Shown: positions 52,165-61,649 of the stretch, piece after piece
How the letters are laid out: each line of letters starts with the position of its first letter
Position numbering within the stretch: position 1 is the stretch's first letter
Assembly: GCA_965647125.1 (NCBI GenBank)
Contig: CBFGCD010000007.1
Span: forward strand, 32,190 to 96,189
Source: RUG14156 sp948742005
GTDB taxonomy: Bacteria > Cyanobacteriota > Vampirovibrionia > Gastranaerophilales > Gastranaerophilaceae
Reading direction: 5' to 3'
DNA length: 64,000 nt
Notes under the pieces: generated by a model
Database searches by the model: none
The model's input: only the letters and a program-made list of their open reading frames with translations
What the model was told of the DNA's origin: nothing
Position numbers and translations under genes: made by a program

Positions 52165-53128
52165 CCTCCTTTGTCAATTTTTCAATAATTTCAGGGTAAT
52201 GTTCAACGATTAAATTCAAACCCTCTAATGAAGTCATCCCTTGTGTTTGATTTAGGTTTTCATTTTTATTTTTTTTGTTAATTTTGCTCAAACCAAACTG
52301 CTGCGTATTTTTAACAGTTATTAATTGAATATCAAAAGATGAAACAACTTTGATTTTTGTTCCCTGCATTACAGCCATTGCCCAAAACCATACATCATCC
52401 TGTGTCGGGAGAATTTTTTGAAAAATTTCTTTTTTTGAAACATCGCTATATAAAGATTTTGGCGGATACAAAACCCCGCCATAACCGGTTAATGTGTTTT
52501 TAAAGGTGCAGTCTTTATATCTTGTCCAATAAATTTCAGCGGCAGATTTTGCAATAATTTTTCCTTTTTCGCCGTCTTTTTTATACTCAATTCTTCTTGC
52601 GCGATTTGTATGGATACAATCAGGGTTTTTCAAATATGAATTATATAAATTTTCAACAATATCATTCGGATAATAAACATCATCATCAAAAGTGATTATA
52701 ATATCATTTTCAAAATCCGCCAACGCAGGGATTAATTTTTTAAATGAGCGCAAATCCTCGCACCATTTGATTGTTAAACCATAATTTTCAAGTTTTAAAA
52801 GGCTTTTTGGAAGCTCTTCTCTTTTTTTGGGAAACTGACTATCTGCAAGATATAAAACAACTTCATCGGGCTTTAGAGTTTGATTTAAAAGAGTTTTAAT
52901 TGTTTTTTCAACATAATTGATTCTTTGAGGAAATGTCGTCAATGATAAAATTATTTTTGTTTCTCTTTTTTTATCCGTAATTCCAGATTCAATCAATTCA
53001 ACTTCCCTGACTTTAAGATTTAATTTTTTTCTAATCCTTAAGCCCAAAAAATAAATCGTCAAATGACCGTCAAAATTATTAATTGAAAAAAACTTTTTTA
53101 TTAATATTTTTAAATTTAAAAATGACAT
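52151..53128 (-). CDS. Glycosyltransferase, tandem relative B
   Basis: A 325-residue paralogue of the protein at 50318: LLNQTLKPDEVVLYLADSQF, KWCEDLRSFKKLIPAL, TFDDDVYYPND (metal motif) and a DDVWFWAMAVMQGTKI block. It has a slightly longer N-terminus and C-terminus. Duplication around the DXD enzyme suggests two similar linkages in one polymer. Confidence 0.78.
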   Translation of the reverse strand: MSFLNLKILIKKFFSINNFDGHLTIYFLGLRIRKKLNLKVREVELIESGITDKKRETKIILSLTTFPQRINYVEKTIKTLLNQTLKPDEVVLYLADSQFPKKREELPKSLLKLENYGLTIKWCEDLRSFKKLIPALADFENDIIITFDDDVYYPNDIVENLYNSYLKNPDCIHTNRARRIEYKKDGEKGKIIAKSAAEIYWTRYKDCTFKNTLTGYGGVLYPPKSLYSDVSKKEIFQKILPTQDDVWFWAMAVMQGTKIKVVSSFDIQLITVKNTQQFGLSKINKKNKNENLNQTQGMTSLEGLNLIVEHYPEIIEKLTKEDEIV

Positions 53129-53138
53129 TAATTATTTC

Positions 53139-54071
53139 CTATTTTTCAAACTGAGATTTTTCGCAAAATTTCATCGCTAAAAATTCTTTAATATATTTTC
53201 GCGCAGCAGGTGTTGTTTTTCTGGAATCATTAATACATAAAAGCGGGGATTTTATTTTAATTATTTTTTTAAAATTTTTTTCACGAACATCAAAATACGC
53301 AGAATCCTTAACTTTCCTTAAAATATATTTTTCAACAAAATTTTGATTAATATCTTTTAAAACTGCCTCGTTTTTAGATAATGAATAATAAGTTACAATC
53401 ATCCGCTGCAAATCCGAAAAATCACGGAAGCGATTATCAAGCGTTAAATCAAATTCTTTTTGAAATTCTTTAATACAATCTAAAAACAAACTTTTTCGAT
53501 AAGGATCAGCGTTATGATGAGAAAAATAAGGAAAATCCGCACCCAATCGCTCGCATGCCAATGAATAAGCCCGAAAAACCATTGAACCGTAAAGATGTTT
53601 GTATTTTTTCTTTTTATTAATTTTTTTCTCTAAGCGGTAAATCGGTTTTTCCCCCTCAAAGAAAAAACTTTCATCTGCATGCTCCCAAAAAAACATATCG
53701 TCATTTGCATAGATAAAAAACTCACTCAATTCCTTTATATATGGAATCGCATTTTCAATCGCGCAGGCGTTGTAAATCGGAAGCTTATCAAGGGGCATAA
53801 TTTCTTTGTGGTCGATGATTTTAATTTTTTCATTGTCGGTTTTGAGCCAATCAGGCTTTTGATCATCCGTTATAATAAAAATTTTATTAATCCAGGGAAT
53901 ATTTTTTTCAACAGAGCGCAGAGAATATTTTAATTCATCATTATTTGCAAATCTGCAATCGTCAACTGAATCTTTATTGTAATTAGCAAGAGTATTTGTA
54001 TATTTTGCTTTTTTTTCACGCCATTTTGAATCAGAATCATCAACCCAGGTATATACTAAATCTATTTTCAT
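53139..54071 (-). CDS. Stealth-family sugar-phosphotransferase
   Basis: A 310-residue Stealth protein, which links sugar phosphates in capsules. Conserved region 1 is IDLVYTWVDDSD at the N-terminus; region 2 is NNDELKYSLRSVEKNIPWINKI...ITDDQ; region 3 is ANDDMFFWE; region 4 follows as SHHNADPY. Family members transfer GlcNAc-1-phosphate or similar. It overlaps the ABC-transporter gene by 4 nt. Confidence 0.9.
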   Translation of the reverse strand: MKIDLVYTWVDDSDSKWREKKAKYTNTLANYNKDSVDDCRFANNDELKYSLRSVEKNIPWINKIFIITDDQKPDWLKTDNEKIKIIDHKEIMPLDKLPIYNACAIENAIPYIKELSEFFIYANDDMFFWEHADESFFFEGEKPIYRLEKKINKKKKYKHLYGSMVFRAYSLACERLGADFPYFSHHNADPYRKSLFLDCIKEFQKEFDLTLDNRFRDFSDLQRMIVTYYSLSKNEAVLKDINQNFVEKYILRKVKDSAYFDVREKNFKKIIKIKSPLLCINDSRKTTPAARKYIKEFLAMKFCEKSQFEK

Positions 54072-55894
54072 AAGACCGCTTCTTCCTGATTTTTAAACTG
54101 CATTTCATATAAATGCTTATATTGACCATCCTCAATTTTAACAAGCTCTTCATGACTTCCCAGCTCAACAAGCTCGCCCTCGTTAATAACCGCAATTCTA
54201 TCAGCATTTTTAATTGTTGATAATCTATGAGCAATGATGAACACTGTTCTGTTTTGCATTAAATTATCCATTGCGCGCTGGACAATCGCTTCAGATTCGT
54301 TATCAAGAGCAGATGTTGCTTCATCTAAAATTACAATCGGAGCGTTTCTCAACATCGCGCGCGCAATCGCAACCCTTTGCCTTTGTCCGCCCGATAAGGT
54401 CAAACCGCGCTCACCGAGCATTGTTTCAATTCCTTGCGGCAATTCTTTTATCATATCTTCCAAATGTGCTGATTCAACCGCTCTTTGAAGCTCATCTTCA
54501 CTTGCTTGCGGGTTTCCCATTAAAATATTTTCTTTGATTGTACCCGAATATAAAAAGTTATCCTGAAAAACCATTGAAATATTATGTCTTAAAGATTTTA
54601 GGGAAATATTTTTAATATTTACGCCATCAATTTCAATTGAGCCTGATTTAATATCATAAAACCTCGGAATCAAATTAACAAGAGTAGACTTCCCGCCGCC
54701 CGAATTGCCGACAATTGCAAGAGTTTCGTTTTTTGAAACCGATAAATTCAAATTCTTAATCACGGGCTGATTTTTAACATATTCAAAAACAATGTTTTTA
54801 AATTCAATTCCTTTTTCAAGCCCTTTTAATTCAACAGGATTTTCACAATCCTTTATTTCTGTTTCCAAATCAAACAATTCAAAAACACGCCCCATTGCAA
54901 CAAAAAGATTTTGAATCCCTGTCAGGGTATTTCCAAGAGTTTTTACAGGTTTATACAACAAAAGCAAAGATGTTACAAAAGAAGCAAAAGAACCGGCTGT
55001 CATCTGTCCCGAATTAATTAAATATGTTCCATACCCAAGAACAATAGCAATCCCGAAAGATGCAATCAAATACATCAAAGGACTCATCCAGCCTGAACGC
55101 TTGTATAACGACATGTTGACGTTAAAAGATTTCCAGGTTTGCTCTCTGAAATATCTGTTTTGCCTGTCTTGAAGTTCATACGCGGTCATTATCTTGTTGC
55201 CTGTATAGGTTTCATTAATGTTTGTTGTTATGTTTCCGCCGATTACCATGTTTTTGTTTGATGCTTCTTTGATTCTTTTCCTAATCAAAGCAACAGGAAT
55301 AAACGCAATACACAAAACCAAAACGCCGATAAAAGCCAATCTCCATGAGCTGTATAACATAACGGCAATTAATCCTAAAGCACCAAAAAGGCTTGTTGTT
55401 ATTGTTTTAATTTGTTCAACAATCCCAGCAGAAGCCGTCTGCGGGTCGCCCATGTATCTTTGGATAATTACGCCTGATGAGTTTTCATCGAAAAACTGCG
55501 GGTGCATGTGGATTAATCTGTCAAAAAGGTCAAATTTAACGTCGTTTGTAATCCTTTGGCTTGTCCAGGTTGAAAGATAACCGTTTAAATATCTCAAAAC
55601 TCCTTGAACAACAGCAAACAAAATAACACCAAACGGCAAAATAAAAGACATTTGCAAGCTTGTTATTGTTATTTGATAATCAAAAAGCGAAAATTCAAAA
55701 GTCTTTCCGCCTACTACATAATCCATGTAAGGTTTGAGCGCAAACGCCGTAACGCCATCCAAAAGCCCCAGAGGAATTGCAATTGCAAAGCCTAAAAAGA
55801 TTCTAAATAAATAAGGTTTAATATAAGGAAAAATCCTTGATAAAAGCCATTTGTATTTAAACGAATTCTTAGCCGTTGTACATTCGAGTTTCAT
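54068..55894 (-). CDS. MsbA-like ABC exporter (permease-ATPase fusion)
   Basis: A 608-residue half-size ABC exporter. Six membrane helices occupy residues about 20-320. The ATPase has Walker A GNSGGGKST, signature LSGGQRQRVAIARA, Walker B VILDEATSALD and the switch His in IIAHRLST. Start at ATG 55894 with GAGGAG upstream. Placed inside a glycan operon it probably flips a lipid-linked oligosaccharide or a lipid core. Confidence 0.92.
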   Translation of the reverse strand: MKLECTTAKNSFKYKWLLSRIFPYIKPYLFRIFLGFAIAIPLGLLDGVTAFALKPYMDYVVGGKTFEFSLFDYQITITSLQMSFILPFGVILFAVVQGVLRYLNGYLSTWTSQRITNDVKFDLFDRLIHMHPQFFDENSSGVIIQRYMGDPQTASAGIVEQIKTITTSLFGALGLIAVMLYSSWRLAFIGVLVLCIAFIPVALIRKRIKEASNKNMVIGGNITTNINETYTGNKIMTAYELQDRQNRYFREQTWKSFNVNMSLYKRSGWMSPLMYLIASFGIAIVLGYGTYLINSGQMTAGSFASFVTSLLLLYKPVKTLGNTLTGIQNLFVAMGRVFELFDLETEIKDCENPVELKGLEKGIEFKNIVFEYVKNQPVIKNLNLSVSKNETLAIVGNSGGGKSTLVNLIPRFYDIKSGSIEIDGVNIKNISLKSLRHNISMVFQDNFLYSGTIKENILMGNPQASEDELQRAVESAHLEDMIKELPQGIETMLGERGLTLSGGQRQRVAIARAMLRNAPIVILDEATSALDNESEAIVQRAMDNLMQNRTVFIIAHRLSTIKNADRIAVINEGELVELGSHEELVKIEDGQYKHLYEMQFKNQEEAVL

Positions 55895-55918
55895 AATTCT
55901 CCTCAAAAAAATTTGCTC

Positions 55919-57472
55919 TTAATTATATTTTTGCATAAAAGAAAAAATTACGGTATTAAATAATTTAATTTTCTTTAATTTTCCTTTTTCTTTTTCATAT
56001 CTTAATATTTCAAAAATATAAGGAACACCGATTCTTTTTGAGCAGATTCCTGTTTCATCCATCAAAATCCTGTTTTTTTGTGCTTTTTTATACATAATAT
56101 CAACCAAAACACAATAATCATCAAGTACTGTTGGTTCTTTTTCATTTGTTAAGTCTTTAACTTTGTGTTTTTCAGGGGCAATTTTTAAAATCTCATCAAG
56201 TTTCTTTTTATAGGCTGTATTTGAATATTCCTCATTAAAAATCCTTGTTTCTTCCCGCAATAATTCATCACGATAATTTGAGTCATACAAAACTTTTAAT
56301 ATTTTTTCGCTAAATTCCTCCTCATCCCTGCAATAACCTTGTGTTTTAAAAACAAAATCCAATTGCCCGAAACCATTATCCAAAGATAAAAAAGGAATTT
56401 TATGCGTTATTGAATCAATTCCAACCGTAAACCCATGCATTGGATAAGAATCAATCACAACATCACTTGCTGATAAATATAATTGATATTCTTTTTCATA
56501 ATCCAAATTCCCGAGAAAAACAATCCTCTTTAGATGTTCTTTATTCAACCCTTGTAAAAAAGGATTTGATTTTTTAACACCGATTGCAAAAAACAAAAGA
56601 TTTTTATCTTTTTCAAACAATTTTTCCAAACTTTTTTTATATGAAATTTTACCAAAAGGAAAATATTTAAAATCACTCCCGATTGTTAAAACAATTTTTT
56701 TATCAAGCGGAATATCGAGTTTTTCCCTTGCTTCTTCTTTTGAATATTCTATTTTTTTATCATCATAAGGAATCCCTAAGAAAAAAGGATTTTTAATTAA
56801 ACGCTTTGAGGGTGTTATGCTTGAACCTCCCCGAATATCCGCGGTAATGTCCGCTATACTTTTTCCTATCCAGAACATATGATCAGCATGGTTAAATAAA
56901 ATAACAGGTCGCGTGAATTTTTCGCTCCCAAAAGCAATTGTTGCAACAGGGTCATCCATATGCGTATGCAAAACAATAAATTCATATTCAAGCGCTAATT
57001 TTCTTAATTTTAAAGCTTTTTCAATTTGATTATCATCAAGATTAAAAATAAAAAGCTCGCCGTTTTTATTTTTAATATTTTCCTTTAATAATTCGGGAAT
57101 TTCTCTTGAAACCTGCTTCAATAAAACAACGCTGTGTTTTTGATTAGAATCAGCCCGCTTAATCCACCTTTCAACAACCCGTGTGTGACCGCCTGAATTA
57201 TAACAGGTTGTCATAACATGCAAAACGGAATTGGGTATGAAATTAATATTATAATTTTTTAAATCATATTTTTTAGCTAAATCAGTATAAAATTTTTCCA
57301 ATTCGGCACAATAAAAATATCCACAGCCGTTAAAGGCTGCGTAAGAAAGCGCGTTTTGAGCAAAACAAATTTTTTTGTTTTCATCTTTTTCTTTTTTGAA
57401 TTTTAAAATTTTTTTTTCAAATTCAAACTTTTTCTTTTTTAATTTCGGATAATAGAAATCATATTTTCCCAT
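55919..57472 (-). CDS. GT-B glycosyltransferase with G8 tract at its start
   Basis: A 517-residue protein. The N-terminal 80 residues are Lys-rich; then a GT4-like GT-B fold follows: HVMTTCYNSGGHTRVVERW, FIVLHTHMDDPVA, and C-terminal VLTIGSDFKYFPFGKIS through ASDVVIDSYPMHGFTVGIDS, the donor-sugar region. GGGGGGGG at 57474-57481 sits one base before the ATG and supplies the SD, so its length may change translation. It follows the DegT aminotransferase by 33 nt. Confidence 0.82.
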   Translation of the reverse strand: MGKYDFYYPKLKKKKFEFEKKILKFKKEKDENKKICFAQNALSYAAFNGCGYFYCAELEKFYTDLAKKYDLKNYNINFIPNSVLHVMTTCYNSGGHTRVVERWIKRADSNQKHSVVLLKQVSREIPELLKENIKNKNGELFIFNLDDNQIEKALKLRKLALEYEFIVLHTHMDDPVATIAFGSEKFTRPVILFNHADHMFWIGKSIADITADIRGGSSITPSKRLIKNPFFLGIPYDDKKIEYSKEEAREKLDIPLDKKIVLTIGSDFKYFPFGKISYKKSLEKLFEKDKNLLFFAIGVKKSNPFLQGLNKEHLKRIVFLGNLDYEKEYQLYLSASDVVIDSYPMHGFTVGIDSITHKIPFLSLDNGFGQLDFVFKTQGYCRDEEEFSEKILKVLYDSNYRDELLREETRIFNEEYSNTAYKKKLDEILKIAPEKHKVKDLTNEKEPTVLDDYCVLVDIMYKKAQKNRILMDETGICSKRIGVPYIFEILRYEKEKGKLKKIKLFNTVIFSFMQKYN

Positions 57473-57473
57473 T

Positions 57474-57481
57474 CCCCCCCC
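57474..57481. repeat. Homopolymer of eight G/C at a glycosyltransferase start
   Basis: On the minus strand TTAG8AATG places an 8-G run in the Shine-Dalgarno position. A length change would alter SD spacing. Confidence 0.85.
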
Positions 57482-57505
57482 TAAAACTTTCTTTTGTTTC
57501 GCCCG

Positions 57506-58591
57506 TCAAAATTTATTGACAACTTCAACTACTTTTTCAACTTCAAAATCCGTCATAACCGGAGAAATCGGAATACTTATTATTGTTTTATGAATTTCTT
57601 CCGATATCGGATAACTCAATTTATTCCATTCCCTGTATGCTTCTTGCTTGTGAGGCGGGGTTGGATAATGAATGAGCGTTTGAATATCGTTTTTTAATAA
57701 ATATTGTTGAAATTCATCACGATTTTTAATTCTGAGCGCAAAAACATGCCAGACATGGGCATTTTCATCATAAGTTTGAGGTAAAATTATTTTTTTATTT
57801 TTAATATTTTCGCGATAATATTTTGAAATTTCACAACGTTTTTTATTATCTGAATCTAAATATTTCAACTTAACATCCAATACGGCTGCTTGAATTTCAT
57901 CAAGTCTTGAATTTACGCCTTTATATAAATTACAATATTTTTTATGACTGCCATAATTTGCAATTGCCCTTATTTTTTGCGCTAATTCATCATCGTTTGT
58001 CGTAACACAGCCCCCATCGCCCAAACAGCCCAGATTTTTCCCCGGGTAAAAAGAAAACCCCGAAGCATCGCCCAGATTTCCCGTTCTTTTACCTTGATAA
58101 ACCGCACCATGTGCTTGTGCTGAATCTTCAATAACTTTTAAATTATATTTTTCAGCCAATGACCAAATTTTCTCCATTTGAACAGCTTGTCCGTACAAAT
58201 GTACAACCATTATAGCTTTTGTTTTTGGTGTAATTTTTTCTTCAATTAAATCAGGATTAATATTATATGCATCTAAAGACGGCTCAATTAAAACAGGCAC
58301 ACAGCCATTTTGCGAAATTGCAAGGATTGAAGCGATATATGTATTAGATGGAACTAAAATTTCATCCCCCGCACCAAAACCATATCCTTTAATAATAAGA
58401 TTCAGCGCATCCAACCCATTGGCGCACCCGATACAATTTCTAACCCCGCAAAACTTCGCAAAATTTTCTTCAAAAGTTTTATCCTCTTCCCCAAGCAAAT
58501 ACCACCCTGAATCGAGAACTTTTTTAATCCTTGAATCAATTTCGCTTCTATAACGTTCGTTTATTTTGTGCAGGTCTAAAAATTTAATCAT
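57506..58591 (-). CDS. DegT/DnrJ/EryC1-family sugar aminotransferase (FdtB/QdtB-like)
   Basis: A 361-residue PLP-dependent aminotransferase for nucleotide-linked keto-sugars. MIKFLDLHKINERYR is the family start; a longer frame from 58615 is less likely because AAGGA fits the ATG at 58591. Motifs: GCANGLDAL, EDSAQAHGA, and SFYPGKNLG with the PLP Lys, then GDGGCVTT. With the FdtA-like isomerase of the same operon it should make a dTDP-3-amino-3,6-dideoxyhexose; the epimer (Fuc3N or Qui3N) is unknown. Confidence 0.88.
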   Translation of the reverse strand: MIKFLDLHKINERYRSEIDSRIKKVLDSGWYLLGEEDKTFEENFAKFCGVRNCIGCANGLDALNLIIKGYGFGAGDEILVPSNTYIASILAISQNGCVPVLIEPSLDAYNINPDLIEEKITPKTKAIMVVHLYGQAVQMEKIWSLAEKYNLKVIEDSAQAHGAVYQGKRTGNLGDASGFSFYPGKNLGCLGDGGCVTTNDDELAQKIRAIANYGSHKKYCNLYKGVNSRLDEIQAAVLDVKLKYLDSDNKKRCEISKYYRENIKNKKIILPQTYDENAHVWHVFALRIKNRDEFQQYLLKNDIQTLIHYPTPPHKQEAYREWNKLSYPISEEIHKTIISIPISPVMTDFEVEKVVEVVNKF

Positions 58592-58607
58592 TCTCTTAAT
58601 ATCCTTT

Positions 58608-59756
58608 TTATTCATTTTTTAATAATTTTTTTATAACACATAAGGCATATTCAATATTTTCAATACTTTCAATCCCTATTGCAAACCTTATATATTTAGA
58701 AACACTCTCACCGTAAGCACTTCCGCTTACCGTTGCTATATTATATTTTAACAACAAATTATACACAAATTCTTCCGTTGTGCCTTTAAAAGCTGAAACA
58801 TCAATCATAAAATAAAAAGAAGCTGTTCCTTTTAGATATTTTAATTCTAATTTATTTAATATATCTTCAACCGACTTTCTTTTTACAATAGAGTTTCTTG
58901 CCTGTATTCGAGCATTTTTTGCAATCTCATCAAAATGTCTTGTTATATAATCCTGCAGAGGTGTTGCAGCACAGGTAATAATATGCTGGTTGATTTTAAG
59001 CAATTGTGCAATTATTTCTTTATGTGCAATTGCATAACCTATTCTCCATCCCGGAATGCCAAAATTTTTAGATAAAGAATTTACAACCAGACAATTTTCC
59101 TTGTCTTTATCTATTGCAGCAAAGGACACAAATTTATCTTCATCTGATACAAAATCACTATATGCTTCATCAGACAACACAAATAAATTATATTTTTTCG
59201 CTGTTTTCAATAAAAACTCTAATTCATCTTTTGAATATAAAAAGCCTGAAGGATTATTTGGATTATTAATTATTATCGCTTTGGTTTCAGGTGTAATATA
59301 TTCTTCCCACTGGTAAACAGACACCTGACAAGGAATTGAAACAGGTTTTGCGCCCGCAAGCTTTATTTGTTCTCCATATGACAGCCAATATGGCTCAGGG
59401 AGCAATACTTCCTCATTGTAATTAAGTATAGTCTTTAACAACATAAAAATAATAGGCTTTGAACCGCAGCTGATTAAAATTTCGTTTTCATAATTCAGTA
59501 AAACGTTATAATAATTTTTATATAAAGATGAAATTTTTTTCCTTAAGGGAAGCAATCCTTGGGAATTTGAATAATGATAATTTTTTTTAAATTCATCATC
59601 AGATATTTCAAAATTCGGTAAATCAAAATACAATTCACCCAAAGAAAAATTATAAATTTTTTCACCTTTTTCTTTTTTATCTGTGATTATCTGGTTTATA
59701 TTAATAGAAAGAGATTCAGGGATGTTTTTTATTGTTTCATTCAACAAGGGCAGCAT
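58608..59756 (-). CDS. Class I/II aminotransferase
   Basis: A 382-residue fold-type I PLP enzyme of the aspartate-aminotransferase kind. LPLRKKIS, NNPNNPSGF, SDEAYSDF and the PLP-Lys block SLSKNFGIPGWRIGYA are present, with FRFAIG-like RFAIGIES at the end. It is unusual in a glycan operon, where sugar aminotransferases are DegT type; it may act on a keto acid used for an amino-acid-like decoration. GGAG 8 nt before ATG; overlaps the CgeB-like gene by 20 nt. Confidence 0.85.
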   Translation of the reverse strand: MLPLLNETIKNIPESLSININQIITDKKEKGEKIYNFSLGELYFDLPNFEISDDEFKKNYHYSNSQGLLPLRKKISSLYKNYYNVLLNYENEILISCGSKPIIFMLLKTILNYNEEVLLPEPYWLSYGEQIKLAGAKPVSIPCQVSVYQWEEYITPETKAIIINNPNNPSGFLYSKDELEFLLKTAKKYNLFVLSDEAYSDFVSDEDKFVSFAAIDKDKENCLVVNSLSKNFGIPGWRIGYAIAHKEIIAQLLKINQHIITCAATPLQDYITRHFDEIAKNARIQARNSIVKRKSVEDILNKLELKYLKGTASFYFMIDVSAFKGTTEEFVYNLLLKYNIATVSGSAYGESVSKYIRFAIGIESIENIEYALCVIKKLLKNE

Positions 59757-61008
59757 TCATTTTCTCCAATTTTTTAAAATATTTTTTTTGTATTTTTCTG
59801 GTTCTATAAGTGCTTTTTATGAGCCCTTTTTGATTAGAATTTATCAATTTAACATCAGCAAAATCTTCTATAATTTTTAAAAGATGAATGTATCTGTGTT
59901 TTTGGTTAATAATTTTCTGACATTCTTTAACAATATCTTTTCTTTCCAAGTCATTTTTTAAATAGTAGGCGCACATTTCTTTTAATTCTTTATCGGAATT
60001 GTACACAGGTACAACTTCAAACATATTCGACAAATCAGATGTGGGATTAGACAAAAGCAAAGAATTAGAAGCCAAAATATCGCAAACTCTCCAGGAAAAC
60101 CCGGTTTTAGCTTGATAATGAGGTAAATTTAAAGAAATTTTAGAAGTATTATATATGAATTCATTTTCCTTAATTGTTGAAACGGAATCAAAATGACATT
60201 TCAAAAAAAGCCTATAATTATAATCAAAACAAGTCAAATTGGAAAAATGCGTATAAATATGCAAATCATAATCCAACAAAGCATTTAACAACATATTTCT
60301 TTCATAATTAGTAAAAGCCAGACACAAAGACCTCTCCAGCTGCTCTTTGCTGCATTTTCCATCCTTTAAAAATATCTCGTCATAAGAAGAAGTTATAATT
60401 CCTTTTTCAATATATTCATTTATTAATTTTTTGAAAGAATTTTCTTTTAGCAGTAAATTATTTTTATTTTTAAATAAAGCGCGTGAAAAATGAGAAAAAG
60501 CAGGGGCATTAAAATTTCCAACAAAACTTATTTCCTTATCCTGCGGCAAATCAAAAGCTTCCATGTCTGTTGTATATGGAATCAAGCATTGTTTTTCAAA
60601 AGGAATATCAAATTCGTTATTTAATTCTTTGGCAAAGTCATTATTAAAATATAAAACACTATATTTATCTTTATATTTTTTTATTAAATCTTTATTATTC
60701 CAAAAAATTGGAGTATCAGAGGCTATTATATAACAATCTGAATCTAAATTTTTCAAAAAACGTTCATCAAGCGCATTATTAAAAGCAAATATTATTTCAG
60801 GATTAAAATTCTTCACTTCTTCATAAGTAAAAAATTTTCGATACCAGTTTTTAAATTTACCACGTTTAACAATATCTGAAACAATATAGGGCATAACAAT
60901 ATTGCCATTTTTTGCCAGCGAATTAATAAACATATCAATATATGGTTCTAAAGAAACGGGGGAGAAATTCCTGAAAAAACCATCAGCACAAACCAGAATT
61001 CTTGTCAT
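59737..61008 (-). CDS. CgeB-like glycosyltransferase
   Basis: A 423-residue GT-B protein of the CgeB/DUF3880 kind. The N-terminal ILVCADGFF strand, CLIPYTTDM, EISFVGNFNAP and the C-terminal WRVCDILASNSLLLSNPTSD with the trailing HRY-helix fit Glyco_trans_1_2 proteins. CgeB acts on spore glycans in Bacillus; here a role in the surface glycan is likely. It overlaps its upstream neighbour by 4 nt. Confidence 0.75.
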   Translation of the reverse strand: MTRILVCADGFFRNFSPVSLEPYIDMFINSLAKNGNIVMPYIVSDIVKRGKFKNWYRKFFTYEEVKNFNPEIIFAFNNALDERFLKNLDSDCYIIASDTPIFWNNKDLIKKYKDKYSVLYFNNDFAKELNNEFDIPFEKQCLIPYTTDMEAFDLPQDKEISFVGNFNAPAFSHFSRALFKNKNNLLLKENSFKKLINEYIEKGIITSSYDEIFLKDGKCSKEQLERSLCLAFTNYERNMLLNALLDYDLHIYTHFSNLTCFDYNYRLFLKCHFDSVSTIKENEFIYNTSKISLNLPHYQAKTGFSWRVCDILASNSLLLSNPTSDLSNMFEVVPVYNSDKELKEMCAYYLKNDLERKDIVKECQKIINQKHRYIHLLKIIEDFADVKLINSNQKGLIKSTYRTRKIQKKYFKKLEKMNAALVE

Positions 61009-61649
61009 ACACCCTCTTTTAAATATTTCTTCAAACAGATTGTATCAAACGTTGTCCATTTTTTTCTATCTATACACTCATACCAAATATCTTCCTGTTC
61101 TTCTATAAATTCAAGACGCTTATAAAAATCCTGATTAATCTTATCTTTAGGAATTACTACAACACCGGAATCATCACAAACAGCAATTGAATTTTTATAT
61201 TGTTCCTGCCTTTGCTTGATTATCTCTTGATTCATATTCTCTTCAGGTTTTGCATTAACACATCCTATTGGAGTATATCCCATACACCATATCGGCCAAT
61301 TTTCTTTCATAAGCCTTGGGATATCACGCAAATTTCCCATTACAACAATTGCAGAAGCTTGCTTGTATAATAAAATATATTTAGAAACTAAATCACCAAA
61401 AATTGCTTTACTTCCACAATCAAAGCACTCAACAATAACTATTTCACCCTTTTTTACGCTTTGTATTTGCTCATGCACATCCCAATTAGAACCCCTCCAG
61501 GCATATATCCAATGCACAGGTCCAACACAAAAATGCCCTCTGTTTATAGCCTTAACTTGCTCTATTGCCCCTGTTTTATACATTGCATCTGCTACTTCCG
61601 TTGCAGAAACTCTATTTTCTTTTAAATAATTAACAATTTCAATTATCAC
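61005..61649 (-). CDS. RraA-like (HMG/CHA aldolase-fold) protein
   Basis: A 214-residue member of the RraA/MenG-like superfamily. Residues about 97-125 read VVMGNLRDIPRLMKENWPIWCMG, matching the family's GxxRD signature with the catalytic-site Arg-Asp, and DDSGVVVIPKDK matches the C-terminal D.DGVVV.P block. Members are aldolases or decarboxylases of small keto acids, or inhibitors of RNase E. Inside a glycan operon a small-molecule lyase is the better guess. Confidence 0.75.
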   Translation of the reverse strand: MIIEIVNYLKENRVSATEVADAMYKTGAIEQVKAINRGHFCVGPVHWIYAWRGSNWDVHEQIQSVKKGEIVIVECFDCGSKAIFGDLVSKYILLYKQASAIVVMGNLRDIPRLMKENWPIWCMGYTPIGCVNAKPEENMNQEIIKQRQEQYKNSIAVCDDSGVVVIPKDKINQDFYKRLEFIEEQEDIWYECIDRKKWTTFDTICLKKYLKEGV

